A stretch of DNA of 64,000 nt, taken from contig JADNYV010000098.1 in assembly GCA_015501055.1 (NCBI GenBank), positions 1 to 64,000 on the forward strand, written 5' to 3'. This document shows, one piece after another, positions 23,064-34,318 of the stretch. The position numbers were made by a program, and so were the translations under genes. A model generated the notes under the pieces. It saw nothing but the letters and a program-made list of their open reading frames with translations, searched no databases and was not told the DNA's origin. The stretch comes from Mucidula mucida (lineage: Eukaryota; Basidiomycota; Agaricomycetes; Agaricales; Physalacriaceae). The stretch's first letter is position 1. The number at the start of each line of letters is the position of its first letter.

Positions 23064-25439
23064 TCAAACTTTCCGGCAGTTGAAAGTTTCCTTGTGCACC
23101 TTCCAACTCTCTTTGAGACACTGCGCATTACAGAAGTATGCCTTGCCATTACAGGATCCTATAAATCATGAATATCGAAGGCATTCAAAAGTTTGTCAAC
23201 GTACCGCCACACTTTTGCCACATCCCCGCTGACCCGCACCCGAAGCAACGCTTCCACGGTCCTGCTTTCGCAGTGAGAGCCTCCACCTCAACATCGACGG
23301 CTTCGAAAAATCCACCCGGCATGTCCAATCTCAGTTGCCAGATGTCCGAAAAGCTGCGCGAGACGAGGTGCTTCTGGCCCGGAACGAACTCGGAGTTGGT
23401 ATATCCGGAGAACAGGTAATTCTTTCCCGTAGCTTCGTCAACGAGAAGCTGGCTTTGCGCGCGGTATATCGGGAAGCCTCTCGTCAAAACATGCCTCCAC
23501 GACGAGATTGAGGGATCGTCTGAATCGAGCATGAATGCGTCGGCGTAATCGAAGACCTCATTCGTCTGAGGCGACTCTGTAGGGACACGAGGGCTATAGC
23601 CTCCAAACGTGATGACCTTATCCAATACTGGGTTCTAGTAGAGTAATGTCAGAAACTGGAAAGAAGCGCAAGAACAGCATACGTAGACGCAAGCCATCTC
23701 CGTTCTTTTCGACGGCTGGTTGCCAATAATCCCTCTGTTTCGTCCAAGTTTCCTTCTCGATATCCCAGCACCACAAGTCGTTGTAGTCGTACGTGGTCAT
23801 ACAGCCATGAGGTGTGCCCTGCATTTCGGCAGCCATACGGTCAGCGTTGCCATACATGGTGTAGAGCTTCTTCCCGCCTTTCCCGACCCAGCTACAGGCG
23901 TGCTCGCGAGGCCCTGGAGAAGAAAAGCTCGGTTTAGGGATTGCCGAGCCACTAAGCAGTCGCCACACCTTCGTTTCGATATCAAGCACCATAAACAGAT
24001 CAGTCCCGATAGGCGACGTTGGATTGATTCCGCCAAAGACATAAAGCTTCCCATCGATGCAGTGTATGACACCGTTCTTCGTCTCCATATCGTATGGTCA
24101 TTTCCCTTTGTACGTTGTCCTGAGGAGTCCCCAATTCTCCTTCTCTACATCGAAGTAGCGCATATCCTGAGAACCGATGAATAGATATGCTTTATGATCC
24201 TTGCGATTCAACGCCATTGGAAATCCAGTGTAGTTCGACGTCGAATTCGCGAAAGGATACGAGGGTAACCGCTGCCAATCGACAACAGAGCCGCCAAGCG
24301 ATTTGAGTTTTATTCGCCACAGCTCCGGAAAGAAAGGCCCTTCAAGCGCTTTCTCGCCTCCGAAGGCATAAAAATAGCCTAAGAGGTGAAGTTGACGACC
24401 ATCGAATGTAATAATAAAACGGTGACTGACGTAATAATAAAACGGTGACTGACCGTTGTATACGAAGATACCACATCCCAGACGCGACGAAAGCCCACGA
24501 GAGTTAAGCTTCTCTTCCATGAACCTCGTATCTGCAGTTTTGGAGCAATCACAACCTGCCTGTGCGCTAGCTCGGGATCTGGATGACGTTGGAGATGAAT
24601 TTTACGAGCCATCCCTGGAGCGTCTACCGGAACCCCTTTCATCGCCTCTTCAAGGAGAAGGGCAGGAACGATTCCACGAGTACACGTAGCGGTCCAGTGG
24701 TTTTCGACGGCCGCGCCCGTGTTCCCAAGCTTGATGTATATGTCAGCTCCCACGGAACCGTACGCGATAGAATTCTGGGATGTTAACCTGGCAACCCATC
24801 CATTCTGCAAACTATGTTAGGCAGCATCACGGAAAGGCCATAGATATACATGCCGAAACTACCCTCCGTTGTCGAAACCTGAGCATGGCGTTGGAGAACG
24901 TTAACTTGTGAGACCCACTGCAGCGCCTATCGCACGATTGAAGCACGTCAATATGACTTTTAGGTGTGACTTACTTCAGCATAGTCGCCGAGTTCGTACA
25001 TGCATTTTGCCGCGCCGACACAGCATGTGGTGGCGATAATGCTGCCCTCCAAATTCTTCAAGCCCAGGTAGGCGTCGCAAAAGTACTGCTCTCGGTAAGG
25101 AATATTACCACACATGGCAGTCGCGCCCTCGACGTAATGCTCGCGTGCTTCTCGAAAAATCTTTTTCTGCAGCAACTGGTCGGCTTTGAGTTGATAGGAA
25201 TAGGAACGCCACAGTGTGGCTTGCTCCGTGTATTCGCAGTCTTTCGGAATCGACGCAAGTCTGAGCTTCTCTGCAAGGTCCGCGTCTTTTTCGAGAACGG
25301 TGAGCATATATTGTTTTCGGTAGCTTGTAACGCCATCAAATGGGCGCGAAGCCGATTCCCGGATGAGGTATTCAGAGAACATTTTCTGCATGAGCAGTAG
25401 TTCAGTCGAGTCGCGAGTGCGCGCGCGTTTGCTTGACAT
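23064..25439 (-). pseudogene. Kelch-repeat / MYND zinc finger gene, disrupted
   Basis: Member of an Agaricomycete family with a helical N-terminal part, kelch-type repeats and a C-terminal MYND finger. The ATG at 25439 gives MSSKRARTRDSTELLLMQKM, followed by a TPR-like helical region. Kelch strands include YFYAFGGE, KLYVFGGINP, GKKLYTMYGNADR, KVITFGGYSP and KNYLFSGYTN. The finger is CFGCGSAGMWQKCGG, then after an intron SCNGKAYFCNAQCLKESW and VHKETFNC, with all eight ligands present. The last exon ends with TGA at 23064. Disabling changes: a 2-bp insertion near 24508-24519 shifts the frame after RGSWK; TGA at 24098-24100 replaces the expected Trp in KGKWPY; and the join near 23635-23685 has no in-frame GT-AG pair. 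With three changes in an otherwise conserved gene, decay is more likely than sequence error. Confidence 0.7.
24408..24453 (-). repeat. 23-bp tandem duplication at a splice donor
   Basis: A 23-bp unit is present twice in a row (24408-24430 and 24431-24453) at the 5' end of an intron of the kelch/MYND gene. Because the unit carries GTCAGT, the intron now has two equal candidate donors. Confidence 0.85.
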
Positions 25440-26640
25440 AACGAAGAGGAAAAGTGTAGGTCGTGGTTTAACGTTGGGCTAAGAAGCAACTTTTTTACGA
25501 CAGGTTTCCATCACGTGACAAGCGCGATCGGTTCACAGCACTCGGCAGGCCTCGGCAGAACTTTTTTTGGACATGAACCACCACCAACAGGACGTTTCTG
25601 CAGGTATTGGGCCCTATGCAGTCTCTCATTCGAAGGAAAAAATGCAATTGTTCAGTCTGACAATCTTTTGCCTCATTTGAGCGAGAGCACTGTTACCTCG
25701 CCTGAACGGAACAAACTGGCGAGTAGGTTTCCATGCACAAATAGGATGTCCTGCCTGAAGTGAAGCGTATAAAAGGCATGGTAGCGAAGCAGCCTTACCC
25801 CTGATTGAACGCTTTTCAATGATGGTTAGCCTTCCAAATGAACAAGATGAGACGCATTTGGTTCTGCGCTATTTGGTCAACGGCTTGATAGGCGAGGTCG
25901 AGCCACATTTCAAACTCAGAGAAGGCAGGTTGAATTTCGTTTCCGAAATAACAATCATCTTTTGACATTTTCTTCCAGCGATCTGCCGAAATCTGTTTCT
26001 TCCCATGCCCATGACTCAGAGTGAGAACTACCTTATCACTTTGACTTGGCCGTCAGTCGGTTCCGATTACATCCTTGACAATTGGATTGCGACGCGATAG
26101 TCGACCTCATCATCTGATGGCGCGACATGACGATGATGTGCATCTTAGCCGTGAAGCGTTGTCTCCTAGCACGGTGATCGTTACAATCATACCCACGTCT
26201 GGTCATACGGACACGGTGGTCGGGTGCCTACCATCTACGTCACTCCCCCCGTTGCGCTGCCTGTTCTGTGTACAGTGAGCATCATTTGACTTTGATTACT
26301 TTGTGCGTTTGTAACCATTGAAACGCCCCAGTATGTTCTGCGCATGAGACCCACTACGGGGGCGATGCGCTTTAGCTTCGCACGGTGCAACGGGCGCATA
26401 GCCCACGTTCTTGTACGAACAAGGTGTCGTGAAACAACGGGCCCGAAGAGGGGTAACACGGCACTCCATATTGGGTGACATCAGGTAGTCTGACGCCATG
26501 GCCATATAAACCGGTCCCGCGCTTATCTTATCGTTCTGGGGGTCTCTTACATTCCTCCCACCACTGCGCTCTTATAAACCGACACAACAAGACTTGTACC
26601 ACCACCACTCACCCCGTTCTCGAATCTTGACTGCTTCGAG
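25440..26640. other. Intergenic region with possible small exon pair
   Basis: Divergent promoters of the kelch/MYND gene and the next gene. A short spliced frame is possible at about 25820-26030 (MMVSLPNEQDETHLVLRYLV, then an intron ending TTCCAG near 25979), but it gives only about 50 residues and matches nothing known. TATA-like TATAAA occurs at 26505 and 26573. Confidence 0.35.
26573..26578 (+). promoter_or_regulatory. TATA box
   Basis: TATAAA 63 bp upstream of the ATG at 26641, a plausible distance for a fungal core promoter. A second TATAAA lies at 26505. Confidence 0.45.
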
Positions 26641-27296
26641 ATGCCTTCTACCGTTATCACCGCGTCGACTACCACCACCACTACTCCTACCGACGCCGCC
26701 ACTTCCGATAAGGACGCCAGCGTCACACACCTCCGTACACCCTCCATACCCTCTATCCTCGCTTTGAAGGACAGGCGCGCGTTCGAGCACGAGCGCCAGC
26801 AGGCTAGGAAGACCGGGGACCGGAAGTCCCGAGTCTATCGCTATGAGCGCTTCAACTACCACGGGCACGGCCTGTCTCTGGCGAAGCAGAAGCAGATGCG
26901 ACCTGACGAATTAGACCGTCTTGAGGGTATCGTTGAACCCGGAGATATCAACGGACACTGGGACGACGAGTTTTTCGTGCCTTCGAAGGGACTGTCCTCA
27001 GAAGTGCACTTAGGAGACTTTCTGAATGCTAAGACGAAGGTGCGCAGCGTGCGTAGGAAGAAGGGTCCGTCTTGTTTCCACCTCTAATCGTGCTCGCGTG
27101 GCTTATCAGTGGCGCATTAGATTCCGATTTCGAAGTGGTTCCGAGCGTCCGCTCTGTCATCGTCTTAGACGACTTCTCCCCAGACGTTCCTGCTGACGAG
27201 CCTTGGGAGTATCTCTCGGACTCGGACAGTGATAGCTCAAGCTCCACGTCTACTTCGCCCCCTACCTACGCTCAGGTTCTGTCTTCGGACTCCTAA
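26641..27296 (+). CDS. Hypothetical protein, Ser/Thr-rich ends
   Basis: The ATG at 26641 opens a Thr-rich N-terminus, then a charged core with ILALKDRRAFEHERQQARK, RVYRYERFNYHGHGLSLAKQ and RPDELDRLEGIVEPGDINGH. The first frame stops at 27085. An intron at 27069-27109 (41 nt, GTCTTG...TCAG) would join it in frame to a C-terminus with VVPSVRSVIVLDDFSP and a serine/aspartate-rich tail ending at 27296, 204 residues in all. The intron is shorter than usual here and its donor is weak, so the shorter 148-residue form is possible. No signal peptide, membrane segment or known family. Confidence 0.5.
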
Positions 27297-27848
27297 CTTA
27301 TTGAATTCATTATGACGCGCGGCGCTACGTATCACATACCCCTCAACATAATCCTCTTCTGCAATGGACTAGATTGTACCATTATCCCTTACAATATCTC
27401 TTCTTAACTATCTTACATATGCAGTTTTGGTCTCGGAGGTTGTTGTACAGTACGCTGGAATGGTGGATTATACGATAGCAGGTTATGAAATTATGCTTTA
27501 TGATATGTACTTTGGAAAAACGCAGGAGAGGTCGGCTCGATGGGGCAATCTTTTGTTGATCTCGACCAACCATTATTGTCTAGGTCTGACTACTAGGAAA
27601 AGTGTATTACTATTTATCGCTTTTGGAATTTCTTGGACACTACCCCGCACGGGGGATTTTCGGGGACTTCTAGATCTGACATACGTAATTCTGGCCCATC
27701 AGCCACGCGGAAACAGGTGCTTGTTGCCTTCCGACATGCTTGTGTACAGGCGCTGAACCACGGTGAAAACAGCCTTACCGGTTAGTCATTTACCGAATAT
27801 CCTGGCTGTATCATTCAAAGAAGTGTTCCTCTTTGACTAGTGTGAGTC
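27297..27848. other. Intergenic region
   Basis: AT-rich stretch. A 109-codon open frame (27427-27756) has no recognisable features. No gene called. Confidence 0.4.
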
Positions 27849-28407
27849 ATGTCTGCTCTTTTGCGTCGCATCCTCGTCGCCGTGTCATTGCTGGTCGCGC
27901 TAGCTTTTTGCCAAGGTGTGCTCTATAATAAGTCGGTCGTGCCATCGTTTAAATTTCATGGGAGCATTTTCGGCAGATGCCTGCACGCCCGTTCGTGATA
28001 GCTGTGCCTTCTACCCATGCCTCGACGCCATCTACAAATGCGGTGCTGATGGTTATCCTCTGGGCTATGGGAACAAGTACTGCACAGCGTTCCAAGCTTC
28101 GCGCTCAGAGTTCTCGCCGAAGGGGCAGCAATGGATCTCCGATGTAATGTTCTGTCTTCAAACTGCGTTGGAACCATTCGCGTCGTCCGCGACGGTGGAC
28201 TGCGAGCAGCTCAGCGATAGCGCCTTTGGATCTCATGCCAAGTGCTACGTGGACACTGGGTTCTGCGCGTTGCTTCCGAGCGATTGGTTGAAGGTGGTAG
28301 AAATTGTGGGTCTTAAGACGTTGCTGGAGAAGGAGACGATTCTTGCAGAGCTGGAGACGGCTGGGCGTTGTTTAGAAGCGCTTGTCTTCTTCCAAAATCT
28401 GATCTAA
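27849..28407 (+). CDS. Cysteine-rich secreted protein
   Basis: Two exons: 27849-27915 and 27977-28407 (intron 61 nt), 165 residues. The signal peptide is MSALLRRILVAVSLLVALAF, and the mature protein begins near CQDACTPVRDSC. The Cys pattern is regular: CAFYPCLDAIYKCG, GYPLGYGNKYCTAF, then GQQWISDVMFCLQTALEP, CEQLSD, HAKCYVDTGFCALLPSDW and a final Cys near the C-terminus. I recall this pattern from a conserved fungal secreted family that looks distantly similar to stanniocalcin, but I cannot confirm that by search. It probably acts outside the cell; role unknown. The start is fixed by the signal peptide and the in-frame splice. Confidence 0.7.
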
Positions 28408-28862
28408 CGTACAGAAGTGAGTCTCCCTTTGAGTCGGCTTTCAAGGACTCATTTTTCTTCCTAGGTTGGAGAGAGTCAGGTTAATTTACAAGACATGGGG
28501 AGCTACATGTACATCAATCGCTGCAAACAATGTAGCATGAACCGAAAGGACAACGTAGATGCCTCAGCACTAGCGTGCGACTAATCTACATTTGTTTTTC
28601 CTTCCCGAAGTAAGCCTTGACTATCGTCCACGTCGCTGAGCAATTCCCTCAGTATCACCTGACAACCGGTCGTGAGGCTCAGAATATCGACTGAGCAGAG
28701 ATACAGACATTCATATAACAAGACAGTGCCCAAAGCAGAGCTTAAGCGCGCGTTTCTTATGACACCGGTACTTTTCATATACCGGTCTATCAATGAAAAT
28801 GCCGGGCCTGTGGTATGGGCACCGCATCGTAGCTTTACCTCTTACCACTATCATCACGTCGT
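28408..28862. other. Intergenic region
   Basis: 3' region of the secreted protein gene and 5' region of the Myb-repeat gene. Nothing recognised. Confidence 0.45.
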
Positions 28863-31768
28863 ATGGAAGTGGGCGCAGCTCTCATAGGTGTAAGTGGGGC
28901 GATCTGTGCGGCGAAGGCATCTACGTCGTCTGGATTCAAGGGGCGTCATGAAGCGACCTACGATTCCCTGGTATCTCAGAATCATCAATCGGTCGCTCGA
29001 TACTGGGGCGCTTCTCAGAACAGTCAGATCTCGTTTAATGACGAGAAGGAATACGAAATTCAACTAGGCGAGTAAGTGCCCTCTTCAGCATTGGCTATTT
29101 TATGTAGTGATTAGTACCCTCTATCAGCTCCCGCGAGAAATTGGACCAGTATTACGATAGTCTGAATGCATATAAGGACTTGTCTTGGACGAGCCCTGTG
29201 GCGAAATGGGAGAAGCGGAAGGAGGTGCGGAAAAGGAAGCGAGCGGCGCGCGACTCAAGCCGAAGTTTAAGCAACCATGTCGCTGTAAGTACCGATAGTT
29301 TTCTGTTACTACGTTGACCCTTGAACCGTTCCAGAGTGCATCAGAGGGCTCAGACACTTCGTCCATTTACGCAGAATCGGGATCACCACCACGCGCTGCA
29401 TTAGATCGAGAGCGCGTAGATGATTGGATGGATGGGGTTATTGATGCGTGCACCGCTGAACCTCTGTTACAAGAGACATCCGACTATGGGGTGAAGTGGT
29501 CGTTGGAGGAGATACAGATGCTCGTTGAAGGGTGTTACAAGGTTTGTCTCCCTGTCGTCACGCGGCACTACTGACTGTTGGATGGAATCAGTACGCTGAG
29601 AATTGGACCGCCGTTCTGCACGACCCCGAATACAATCTTGGGCGTCACGCGCATCACGAGCTAGGCGAAAAGTGCGCTCCACGATTTATGACATTGTCAA
29701 ACTCACTCATATCGTTGTCAGATGGCTGGAACTTTGTGCTGCATCAGGTGAGCATTGCAGGAACACACCGACCGGAACGATGCTGCCAGACAGACCTGTC
29801 ATGTTTCACCCGAAAAGGCCTTCAGCTGCCTGGCGGCCCTTCACAATACTGGAGGACGGTGCACTACTTGCTGATGTAAAGTTGCACGGCACACAATGGG
29901 CGCTAATTACGCAGAATCCGGTCTTCCAGCACGCGAGCCGTCGCGACGACGAACTCCTCATGCGCTGGGAGCGTGACTTCTTTCGGAAGACACTTCTGAA
30001 ACTCGATAGCTTGGGTCGACACCTGTATATTGTATACCATGCTGTCTGGAAGGAATGGTCTCGTGAGGACACCCAGACACTCATTGAAGCCTATTACAAG
30101 GTTTGTCTTAATGTTTATGCATGACGGCCGACTAATGGTGCTGCTATGTAGTGCGGTGACGATTGGAGCTTGATTCTACGCGAACCTAGCTATAAATTTC
30201 ATGTCCATCGTACAGTTTCTGAGTCGAAAGAAAAGTATGCCTCTTGATCGAAGGATTACCCCTCTTACTCACATACGTACCTGTTAGATGGACAGAGCTT
30301 TGCGACACATTCAGTAAATATTGCAGGGACACAAAGGTGCTTAAAATGCTGCCGGACCGGCCGTTTCTTTTCAACCCGAGAACCTCTTCAAATAATAACT
30401 GGAAGCCCTTCACAGAAATGGAGGACGACGCGTTATATACTGGGTTCAAGGTACACGGCGCAGAATGGGCAATAATTGTAAAGGACTCCGCCTTTGAGCA
30501 ACGAGCGCGTCACGATCACGAACTCCTGAAGCGTTGGGAGCGCGGCTTCTTTCGAAAAACATTTCTCAGTAGCGAAGGCGAACACGAGTATATTTCATCC
30601 GGGGACACCTGGACGAAGTGGTCTCGTGAGGACACACAGATACTTATTGAAGCGCATTACAAGGTTTGTCCAATCGCTGTAGTTACCAGCACTGGCTGAC
30701 CTTAAGTTTTAGTACGGTCATGACTGGGACGCTATCCTTGAAGATCCGGACTACAAATTTAACACCCGTCGCTGGCAGCCCGAATTACACGAAAGGTAAG
30801 TCTGTCGATCAAGTCTTCTATTGATATCTCACCCATACATACTAGATGGGCACACCTCTGCGCCGCATTCACTCATTATTGCCGGGATGAGAAGGTGCTT
30901 ACGATGCTACCAGACAGGCCTTTCATGTTCCACCCAAAAAGGGCATTATCAGCCTGGCGGCCCTTCTCAGCACCGGAGGACGACGCATTGTGTACTGGGC
31001 TTAAGGCGCACGGCATTGAATGGGTAATAATCGTACAGGACCCCGTCTTCCAAGCAGCGGCCCGCCACGACGAAGAACTCCTGCTGCGTTTGGAGCGCGA
31101 CTTCTTTCGGAAGATGTTTCTTCGTAACAATGCTCAAGAAATGTATATATTATACGAATCCGCCTGGATGGACTGGCCTCAAGAAGATACCAAGATGCTC
31201 GTTGAAGCATATTACAAGGTGCGTCGCGTCCCTGTAATCACTAACAATAGCTGATCTTTACCCTTAGCACGGTCAGAACTGGAGCGCTATCCTCAGCGAC
31301 CCCGGTTACACATTTAACGACATTTGCCGCTCCCAATCGAACGAAAAGTGTGCCTCATGATCCATGATGCCAATACTCACTGACATGCGTGTTAGATGGG
31401 CAGACCTATGCGACGCGTTCAGGAAACATTGCACGGCGAACGTGAAGGGGCTTAAGATGTTGCCTGACTGGCCGTTTCTGTTCCATCCAAACAGGGAGTC
31501 ACCTTCCTGGCGGCCCTTCACACCAGTGGAGGACGACACATTATGTATTGGGTTGAAGGCGCACGGCACCGAATGGGCGATGATTGTACAATCGAACGAT
31601 GTCTTCCAAGCATCGGGCCGTCGCGATGACGAACTCCTCATGCGCTGCGCGCGGGACTTCTTTCGGAAGACGCTTCTCAGTAGCAAGGACATACGGCTGT
31701 ATACTACGCTATCTGGTGGTCGCCGGAGGAAACGGTATCGCGAGGACACCCAGACCCCCCCTTGTTGA
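28863..31768 (+). CDS. Tandem Myb/SANT-like repeat protein
   Basis: Eleven exons: 28863-29071, 29128-29284, 29335-29541, 29592-29671, 29722-30100, 30152-30234, 30288-30663, 30713-30795, 30846-31218, 31268-31347 and 31396-31768. All joins are in frame, giving 799 residues. A charged N-terminal part is followed by four units of about 152 residues. Each unit is one short exon (80-83 nt) plus one long exon (373-379 nt). Type 1 domains, split by both introns, read like WSREDTQTLIEAYYK, GDDWSLILREPSY, and EKRWTELC; the first two Trp are 18 residues apart. Type 2 domains read like WRPFTxxEDDALxxGxKxHG, then EWAxIV and RW; the Trp spacing is 21 and 22. Such Trp triads fit Myb/SANT domains, so DNA or chromatin binding is inferred. 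The fifth type 1 domain is cut off by a shift in a C run at 31754-31761. The first exon is uncertain. Confidence 0.7.
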
Positions 31769-31934
31769 AGCCTTTCAGTACTAGTAAGGATAGTTATCCG
31801 CGGCCACAGATGTTAGCTACCTACCTTCATCTCTAATTGATCTTTGTTTTCGTGGCCGAATTTATCCGCATTGGCAGGAAAATGGAGGTGGAAAAGACCA
31901 GTGGATTGCAGCAATAGTGTTTTGGATCTCATGC

Positions 31935-32387
31935 CTAGTACGTCGTGGACACGGGATTCTGCTTTAGACATCTTTGTTCAGATATCAAAGACACGCGCAG
32001 ATACAGGTAGTACCTCGTCCGGTGCGAACATGGGTATAAAGGATAGAAGTTGACGACATCATAGAATTTCCGCCGAGGGTTAGGTCGCCACGGTCCTGTC
32101 GTTTGAACACCACAAGCCCTGGTGCGATTGTCATGGCCTGATCTGCGATGTCTGAAGTTCACAAGGTCATTCATCAGGCCTCGTTCCTGAGACCAGGCGC
32201 TGAATACTTCAATACCACCTGACGGCCAATTGACACGTTGAACGTTTCTACGAGTGCTAAGTTTGAGGTCCAGATCCTCGGAGTAACCGGTAAGAGCGAT
32301 GTAGGATGGCATATACTTGATACCCCAGGAAACGCGCTGAGCGCGACTCCGATCGAAGTTTGAGGAACTTGAACCACGTCGATGCAA
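31935..32387 (-). CDS. Hypothetical open frame
   Basis: 150-codon frame on the minus strand with plausible protein-like composition (VSWGIKYMPSY, DLDLKLSTRRNVQRVNWP, then GGIEVFSAWSQ and KFYDVVNFYPLYPC). No family is recognised, and no splice or signal evidence supports it. It lies between the Myb-repeat gene and its decayed partial copy, so it may be an inserted or unrelated exon. Confidence 0.25.
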   Translation of the reverse strand: MHRRGSSSSNFDRSRAQRVSWGIKYMPSYIALTGYSEDLDLKLSTRRNVQRVNWPSGGIEVFSAWSQERGLMNDLVNFRHRRSGHDNRTRACGVQTTGPWRPNPRRKFYDVVNFYPLYPCSHRTRYYLYLRVSLISEQRCLKQNPVSTTY

Positions 32388-33069
32388 GTTACCCCATCAG
32401 ACTCTACGTTCGAACGAGAACGCGTGAATCCTGAAGTTTCGCAACTCAGCTTCGGTCAACCAAGTGGTCAGTGGATGAGTTTGAAGGTATTACAAGGTTC
32501 GTCTCGGCGTATTCACGCACAACTGCTGACTAGTACACTGAGGACTGGAGCTCTATTGTGCCACGGGACCCCAACTTTTACAATCTCAACAATCGGCGCT
32601 CACTTGACGAGCTGGTCGAAAAGCGGGTCCCTCGCGAGACTTCATTTGGGACCTAAACATCAGATGGGCAGAGATCAACGACGTATCCAATAGACTCTCC
32701 TTGGGCATGGAGGTGCTTACCATGACGCTGCCGGCCTTTCTGTTCCGGCCAGATAAACCATACCAAGCATGGCGGCCGTTCACGGAGAGAGCTTTAGAGC
32801 TGGAATTTAAGAGCCATGGTTATCAGTGTCGGGAAATTGTCCAGGTCCCTATCTGGCGACGCGACGCAGAGTAGCTATGTCAGCGGTAGAAGCGCGACTT
32901 CTTTCGCGAGATGTTTCTCAGCTTTAAAGAATGCGAGGAATGTTTCGGAGGTACGTTGGCGGCCGGCAATGAAAGATCTGTGAATCAGAGGAAGAAGCGT
33001 CAAGGGTCGGCTGTGAAGACTATGGAGGCACTACCTGATCAGATACTATACAGTAACAATCTTTTGTGA
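32381..33069 (+). pseudogene. Decayed partial copy of the Myb-repeat gene
   Basis: Degenerate copy of the start and first unit of the upstream gene. In order it keeps an ERERV segment like exon 3, a WSxxEFEGIT type 1 start, then EDWSSIVPRDPNFY, RWAEINDVSN, LPAFLFRPDKPYQAWRPFTE and RDFFREMFLSFKE. Intron positions are partly recognisable. Stops and shifts are present, for example TAG after RRDAE near 32871-32873 and a further stop a few codons later. A lysine-rich tail ends at about 33069. Confidence 0.65.
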
Positions 33070-33490
33070 CTGCTGGGAGATAAACCAATGTATTACCTGA
33101 TGTTACTGACAAGCTCACTGTTTCATGCGGGCTCTTTACGAGCGAATTCAAACCAGGGTGCAGAAGACTTGAGTTAGACGGGCCTCCCGAGATCACATTC
33201 GACCTCGCGTCGAGCCATTCGTTTGACGTTAACCGATTAAGATACCGCGCGCGCCAAAAGGTATCGTAATTATCGTATCATATGTTGGCATGAGTGTCAC
33301 TGGTAGAGAAAGTAGCGTATAACAGAAAGCGATGCGATAATATGTAGTGTGGTCCATGAAGAGTATCCGTTCGAAACAAAGTAAACAAGTTGCAAGGTCC
33401 GCAGAAAAGTACCTGAACGGGGTTAGAGTTAGATGACGGCATTCAACATGGCCGTGTAAGCGTACCTAGGGGAAGGAGAGAGGAAGCCCA
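33070..33490. other. Intergenic region
   Basis: Convergent 3' side between the Myb relic and the DUF7137-like gene. Nothing recognised. Confidence 0.45.
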
Positions 33491-34203
33491 TTATGCTACA
33501 GCCCTCGCCGCGTTGCGCAGAAGCTGAAAGCCTGATAGGAAGACGACGAGGAATGTAGCAACGAGGGTGATGATTGTCGGCTGTGCGACGTAGCTCGAGA
33601 AACTGCTATTGCATATCGTGCATTCCCAGCCTGCCCATCCGTCAGCAAAAAGTAGAAAGGAAAGGTAAAAAGCAACGCACCAGACGCTAGCGGAGTGTAC
33701 CCCGCAGGGGTATAGAGGGCAAATGTAAGCGCACTATTCGGGACCATGTACCCGCCGAGCCGGCTCGCGCCAAAACCTCGCTCGTCGCATATCAACAGCG
33801 TACACGTTCCCTGCGGCAGCGGCGCTCCATTATGACTCTGCTGGTAGCTGTATATGTCCCACACGACCTGCGTCGCATCGCCGTCTATCACGCCATCCGT
33901 CGCCGGTCCAACTGGATACGTATTCCCATTATCACACTTTGCCGAGACCGTCAAGTGCGTCGGCGAGGCGATGACGCTGGTCATGTTCCACCCAAACGTC
34001 GCCAGCTGCGAGGGCGCTATTTTGAAGAAGCTCGTCGCTGTCTGTGGCGGCTCTGTCATCGTCAGGCCACCAGCCGCGGCGGTCTGCGGTATAGATAGCG
34101 TCGACGAGGCGCTGCGCGAGCCCGATTGTTGCGAGCCGGAGGTGGACGACGACATTTTTGGTGCTGCTGGTAGGAGGAGAGAGCGTTCGTAGTGGGATGA
34201 CAA
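33491..34203 (-). CDS. DUF7137-like membrane-anchored protein
   Basis: Two exons: 34203-33681 and 33630-33491. After a Ser-rich N-terminus come TSFFKIAPSQLATFGWNMT, then THLTVSAKCDNGNTYPVGP, QVVWDIYSYQQSH, TCTLLICDERGFGASR, GYMVPNSALTFALYTPAGY and, in exon 2, WECTICNSSFSS followed by a membrane segment (TIITLVATFLVVFLSGFQLL) near the C-terminus. This order matches fungal proteins annotated as DUF7137, which are usually extracellular and membrane-anchored; the function is unknown. Two starts are possible, 34203 or the Met at 34155. An upstream exon with a signal peptide may be missing, since family members often have one. Confidence 0.7.
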
Positions 34204-34318
34204 CAGGGACGGCGATGGGAAACCTAGTCACGTTTGTGACACGCGTATGCAACCCGTTTCGGAGTTCGCCGCGCCTCGCCCGTCGTCCATCAGCATCCTG
34301 ATCGTCGTCTAGCATTCA

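Noticed and set aside
24966..25400. 144-codon plus-strand open frame
   Set aside because: Antisense of the first exon of the kelch/MYND gene, which has the real motifs.
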